From a virus, in the IMG/VR virus record IMGVR_UViG_3300020595_000080, positions 1 through 38,538 of that record: DNA of 38,538 nucleotides. One strand, written 5' to 3'. The first letter of the stretch is position 1, and each line of letters opens with the position of its first letter. Below are positions 35,510 through 38,538 of the stretch, piece after piece. The notes under the pieces are model-generated. The model did no database searches. It saw only the letters and a list, made by a program, of their open reading frames with translations, and was not told the origin of the DNA. Made by a program: the position numbers and the translations under genes.

Positions 35510-35517
35510 TATTTAGT
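35510..35517 (-). promoter_or_regulatory. Late-promoter-like element (ACTAAATA)
   Basis: The minus strand reads ACTAAATA. The TAAATA core matches the other late promoters in the window and the distance to the ATG (22 bases) is the same, but the first two bases differ. It shares base 35517 with the -35 box of the divergent gp55 promoter. Confidence 0.5.
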
Positions 35518-35545
35518 TGACAATATCGTACGTATATTATATTAT
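35517..35545 (+). promoter_or_regulatory. Sigma-70-like promoter for gp55
   Basis: TTGACA at 35517-35522 and TATTAT at 35540-35545 with 17-base spacing, in an AT-rich control region of 104 bases. The predicted start is near 35552, giving a leader of about 40 bases with a weak TTAGGA ribosome site. Confidence 0.55.
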
Positions 35546-35591
35546 AAGTAATATAGAATTTTAATAATATTCTATTTAGGATTTAAAATAA

Positions 35592-36434
35592 ATGAGAAAA
35601 CATAACTACCTAAATAATAAAGATATACTATCAGAAATACACAAGTCTAAAACTAATTTCTGTAGCTATACCGAAGATACATATAATCAGTTTGATTTGA
35701 TCATATCGTTACAAGGCCCACACGGTACCCTCGAACAAGGCCTTGCTAAAATAAATCGAAACACTATCGCTGAAGCAAAAAGAAATAAAGCAAAGCGACT
35801 ACAAACTAGAATGTTTGACGAGAGAAAAGCAGCCGGCGAAAAAATAAAGTTAGCCGAATGCGAGCATGATCCAAAGAAGATAAAAAAGGACGAGCTCATC
35901 TTCAGAGTCATGACGTTTGATCACATTCCTGAAGAACCAGGAAGAAAGAAAACTCCAAAGACACTTGCTGATACAAAAATCAAACTAAACTTCCCTGCGT
36001 TCCAGCACTACAAGTTTAATGAGAATGATGAATTAGTGTGTGTTGGCAAAAGTCACTGGACCGGTGGAATGGAAAACGGCTACTTCAGCAAGGATCATGG
36101 CAAGGTCACAAACAAACTTGCTCATATGTGGATAAAGCTATGCGAACGCTATGCTACTCGTGGTAATGTAAGAGGATATACTTACAACGACGAAATGCGT
36201 GGACAAGCAATTCTACAGTTAACACAGATTGGTTTACAGTTTGACGAGTCTAAGTCAGCTAACCCGTTTGCTTATTACACTGCTGCTGTTACTAACAGTT
36301 TTGTAAGAGTTATTAACTTAGAAAAACGTAATCAAGCTATTCGCGATGACATTCTTGAAATGAACGATATGACACCAAGTTACACTCGTCAAGCATCACG
36401 TGAATGGGAAGCAAATAATCCTGAGAAAAAATAA
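35592..36434 (+). CDS. 55: Late-transcription sigma factor gp55
   Basis: 280 residues. The N-terminus YLNNKDILSEIHKSK and the C-terminal core at about 172-255 (LAHMWIKLCERYATRGNVRG, YTYNDEMRGQAILQL, FDESKSANPFAYYTAAVTNS, RVINLEKRNQAIRDDILEMN) identify a T4 gp55-type sigma factor; the core corresponds to sigma region 2, which contacts the polymerase and the -10-like late element. T4 gp55 is 185 residues, so about 100 residues are additional, including RVMTFDHIPEEPGRKKTPKT at 105-124. I recall this longer form in alphaproteobacterial T4-like phages. It should direct host polymerase to the TATAAATA-type promoters seen to its left. Divergent from the structural operon and followed by gp47, as in T4. 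Confidence 0.9.
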   Translation: MRKHNYLNNKDILSEIHKSKTNFCSYTEDTYNQFDLIISLQGPHGTLEQGLAKINRNTIAEAKRNKAKRLQTRMFDERKAAGEKIKLAECEHDPKKIKKDELIFRVMTFDHIPEEPGRKKTPKTLADTKIKLNFPAFQHYKFNENDELVCVGKSHWTGGMENGYFSKDHGKVTNKLAHMWIKLCERYATRGNVRGYTYNDEMRGQAILQLTQIGLQFDESKSANPFAYYTAAVTNSFVRVINLEKRNQAIRDDILEMNDMTPSYTRQASREWEANNPEKK

Positions 36435-36442
36435 AATTTGTC

Positions 36443-36472
36443 TTGACAATATGGCCTGATATATACTATTAT
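36443..36472 (+). promoter_or_regulatory. Sigma-70-like promoter for the gp47-gp46 operon
   Basis: TTGACA at 36443-36448 and TATTAT at 36467-36472 with 18-base spacing, between the gp55 stop and the gp47 start. Downstream at 36475-36482 lies TATAAATG, one base off the T4 late consensus, so a second, late start is possible. Confidence 0.6.
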
Positions 36473-36479
36473 AGTATAA

Positions 36480-36512
36480 ATGAGAATCCATACACGAGGA
36501 CAATTTGTTTAA
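36480..36512 (+). CDS. Possible 10-residue leader peptide overlapping the gp47 start
   Basis: ATG at 36480 reads MRIHTRGQFV and stops at 36510-36512, in a different frame from gp47, whose TTG start lies at 36505 inside it. The ATG is seven bases after the -10 box, so translation from this ATG would be leaderless. It may be chance; it could also couple translation into gp47. Confidence 0.2.
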   Translation: MRIHTRGQFV

Positions 36513-37515
36513 ACGAGCTGCCATTTTTACCGATATCCACTTCGGTATGAAAAGTAATAGTAAAGTTCATAACGCCGACTGCGAAGAATTCGTTGATTGG
36601 TATATTGAACAAGCAAAAGCAAATAATTGCGAAACAGGAATCTTCTGTGGAGATTGGCATCACAACCGTAGTAGTGTCAATCTTTCCACACTTGATTCAA
36701 CAATTCGATCATTAGAAAAGCTTGGTAAAGCCTTCGACAACTTTTATATGTTCGACGGTAATCACGACTTGTTCTATAAAGATCGTCGAGACATTAGTTC
36801 TACAAAATTTGCGAGACACATTCCGGGCATTACCCTAGTTGACGAGTATACTGAATTTGATGATGTAGCACTTGTTCCGTGGCTAGTAGGCGACGAATGG
36901 AAGAACATCGAAAAGTCTAAGAGCAAATATATGTTCGGACACTTTGAGCTTCCTACATTCCTTATGAACGCTCACGTTCAGATGCCGGAACACGGCGACT
37001 TACGTGCTACGCACTTTGTAAATCAGAAGTATGTGTTTTCAGGGCACTTCCACAAGCGCCAAGTAAAAGGCAATATCCATTATATCGGTAATGCTTTCCC
37101 GCACAACTATTCAGATGCGTGGGATGACAAGCGTGGCATGGTTGTGCTCGATCGTGAGAACGACGGTGAGCCTCAATACATTGACTGGGATAACTGTCCA
37201 AAGTACCGTACAGTAAAACTATCCGAACTGCTTGACCCTGATAACACTATTATCAAAGACAAGATGTACTTACGAGTAGCTATCGACATTCCAATTAGTT
37301 ACGAAGAAGCAAGCTTCATTAAAGAAACATATATCAAGCAACACGACTGTAGAGAAATCACGCTTATACCTCAAAAGCAAATCGACGAGATTTCCACCGA
37401 GCTTGACATTAGCAAGTTTGAAAGTGTTGATGAAATTGTTTCTCGTGAAATTGTTGCGATCGAATCAGATTCTTTTAATCAAAAAACGTTGTTGGACATT
37501 TATTTAAATCTATGA
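36505..37515 (+). CDS. 47: Recombination endonuclease subunit gp47 (Mre11/SbcD-like)
   Basis: 336 residues, against 339 in T4. The five phosphoesterase motifs are all present: DIH at 10-12, GDWHHN at 49-54, GNHD at 85-88, GHFE at 145-148 and GHFHK at 180-184. These residues hold the two catalytic metals. With gp46 it forms the nuclease that processes DNA ends for recombination-dependent replication and host DNA breakdown. The start is a TTG at 36505, chosen because it follows a GAGGA ribosome site by four bases and no in-frame ATG precedes the DIH motif. Its own sigma-70-like promoter is upstream. The 3' end overlaps the next gene as ATGA. Confidence 0.93.
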   Translation: MFKRAAIFTDIHFGMKSNSKVHNADCEEFVDWYIEQAKANNCETGIFCGDWHHNRSSVNLSTLDSTIRSLEKLGKAFDNFYMFDGNHDLFYKDRRDISSTKFARHIPGITLVDEYTEFDDVALVPWLVGDEWKNIEKSKSKYMFGHFELPTFLMNAHVQMPEHGDLRATHFVNQKYVFSGHFHKRQVKGNIHYIGNAFPHNYSDAWDDKRGMVVLDRENDGEPQYIDWDNCPKYRTVKLSELLDPDNTIIKDKMYLRVAIDIPISYEEASFIKETYIKQHDCREITLIPQKQIDEISTELDISKFESVDEIVSREIVAIESDSFNQKTLLDIYLNL

Positions 37516-38054
37516 TACTAATATCCGGTAATAAAAACTTTGGGTTAGCTAAAGAATTACACAAATTATACCCTGACGCTTATTTTGCGTCACGTGAAAC
37601 CGGGTATGACCTAGCTAAGAGCGACGAACAAGATGCGTTTGCTCAGTACGTAACACACTATAATACTATTATTATCAATAGTGCGCTATGGAAATTTAAT
37701 CAAACTGTGCTACTTGACAAAGTTTACAAAAAATGTGTAGCAGAAAAGCATAGGCCGCATATCATTGCTATCGGTAGTACTACCGATCGTGTTAAAAATG
37801 GTAAGCCTTGGTTGTACAACGCTGAAAAGAAAGCACTGCGTGATTATTCTAATACGTTAGCACTAGGCGGCGTATGGGGCGAAGGTCCGAAGATTACCTA
37901 TATTAGTTTCGGTACACTTTCAAACAATCAAGAAAAGCACCCTGACAGGAAATGTCTTGACATTTCTCGAGCAGCCGTGTATATTAAATGGATAATAGAT
38001 CAACCTGAAGATATATGTATTAACGAAATCAGTATTGATCCAAAACAAGTGTAA
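37512..38054 (+). CDS. SDR-like (short-chain dehydrogenase fold) protein between gp47 and gp46
   Basis: 180 residues. The order of landmarks is that of a short-chain dehydrogenase/reductase: an N-terminal ILISGNKNFGLAKEL in place of the TGxxxGIG nucleotide loop, a strand IIINSALW in place of NNAG, IIAIGSTTD with S89/T90, YNAEK at 102-106 matching the catalytic YxxxK, and ITYISFGTL in place of the 'PG' motif. At 180 residues it is shorter than a typical SDR (about 250), and the glycine-rich loop is altered, so cofactor binding is uncertain. It overlaps gp47 by four bases and precedes gp46 by three bases, so it is made with the nuclease. No T4 counterpart is known to me at this place. Enzyme fold is probable, substrate unknown. 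Confidence 0.65.
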   Translation: MILISGNKNFGLAKELHKLYPDAYFASRETGYDLAKSDEQDAFAQYVTHYNTIIINSALWKFNQTVLLDKVYKKCVAEKHRPHIIAIGSTTDRVKNGKPWLYNAEKKALRDYSNTLALGGVWGEGPKITYISFGTLSNNQEKHPDRKCLDISRAAVYIKWIIDQPEDICINEISIDPKQV

Positions 38055-38057
38055 CCT

Positions 38058-38538
38058 ATGACAATTCTATTAAAAGATTTAACAGTTAAAAACTTTATGA
38101 GCGTCGGCAATCAAACCCAGGCAGTTCGGTTTGATCAAGAACAGCTCACCCTAGTGCTTGGTGAAAACTTAGATCAAGGAGGTGACGACTCAGGCTCACG
38201 AAACGGGACCGGCAAAACGACAATCATCAACGGATTGTCCTACGCCCTCTACGGCCAAGCACTAACTAACATCAAACGAAACAACCTTATTAACAAAACA
38301 AATGGCAAACATATGTTAGTAACGTTGAATTTTGAGAAAAACAACGTTCAGTATCGCATTGAGCGTGGCAGATCGCCTACGTTTACAAAATTTTATGTAA
38401 ATGACCAAGAGCAAGAGATGACTGACGAGTCTCAAGGCGACAGTCGTAAGACACAAGAAACTATTAACACCCTATTAGGCATGAGTCATGATATGTTTAA
38501 GCATATTGTAGCACTTAACACCTACTCAGAACCGTTCT
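38058..38538 (+). CDS. 46: Recombination endonuclease subunit gp46 (Rad50/SbcC-like), N-terminal part
   Basis: The first 160 codons of gp46, cut off by the window end. Residues 6-13 (KDLTVKNF) and 14-17 (MSVG) are the usual start of the family. The Walker A motif is GSRNGTGKT at 46-54, with K53 binding the nucleotide phosphate; the inserted acidic loop before it (DQGGDDSG) is typical of T4-like gp46. The RYRIERGRSP-like segment here reads VQYRIERGRSPTF. The Q-loop and coiled coil lie further downstream, at or beyond the window edge. It forms the ATPase partner of gp47. Start ATG at 38058 is three bases after the upstream stop; no strong ribosome site is seen, so coupling with the upstream gene is likely. 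Confidence 0.93.
   Translation, partial: MTILLKDLTVKNFMSVGNQTQAVRFDQEQLTLVLGENLDQGGDDSGSRNGTGKTTIINGLSYALYGQALTNIKRNNLINKTNGKHMLVTLNFEKNNVQYRIERGRSPTFTKFYVNDQEQEMTDESQGDSRKTQETINTLLGMSHDMFKHIVALNTYSEPF

Noticed and set aside
1-38538. tRNA genes, CRISPR arrays, integrase, attachment sites, insertion sequences
   Set aside because: None was seen: gaps between genes are too short for most, no clover-leaf or regularly spaced repeats were noticed, and no recombinase motifs appear.

Overview
This window reads as the structural-module/early-module junction of a tailed phage of the T4 superfamily with a contractile tail, of the kind found in marine cyanophages, pelagiphages and some alphaproteobacterial phages. 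The reasons are recognisable T4 orthologues in T4-like order (gp53, gp5, gp25, gp6 on the minus strand; gp55, gp47, gp46 on the plus strand), tight overlapping genes, and T4-type late promoters. No photosynthesis gene, tRNA, integrase, insertion sequence or CRISPR array is visible, and the host cannot be fixed from this window. The long form of gp55 hints at the alphaproteobacterial/cyanophage branch, but that rests on memory of the family.

Layout. Almost everything from base 1 to 35487 is read leftward and is structural. Reading in the direction of transcription, a late promoter near 35510 drives a coupled set: tail-tube-cap-like protein, gp53, a probable baseplate hub protein, gp5 and gp25 (35487 to 29848). 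A second late promoter (29820) drives gp6 and a giant 5002-residue protein that fills 15 kb in the place where T4 has genes 7 and 8. A third (11317) drives a 203-residue structural protein, two long fibre proteins, a carbohydrate-binding-like protein in a GC-rich block, and a small protein (11296 to 4575). A fourth (4555) drives a third fibre paralogue, and a fifth (3083) drives two tandem paralogous structural proteins (3041 to 1120). A sigma-70-like promoter (1087 to 1114) then reads a 108-residue protein and a glycosyltransferase-like protein that leaves the window at base 1.

To the right of a 104-base divergent control region (35488 to 35591), transcription is rightward: late sigma factor gp55, then a second sigma-70-like promoter and gp47, an SDR-like protein, and the start of gp46. 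T4 has the same 55-47-46 neighbourhood.

How it fits together. gp55 is the sigma factor that should read the five leftward late promoters, so regulator and targets sit in one window and share a divergent control region. gp47 and gp46 form the Mre11/Rad50-like recombination nuclease. The leftward genes build the baseplate hub and wedges and then the host-contact proteins. The host-contact block (1120 to 26331) is the most accessory part: three fibres share an N-terminal module but end differently, one cassette has foreign base composition, and the giant protein is a mosaic of carbohydrate-binding-like and propeller-like modules. No gap between genes exceeds about 105 bases.
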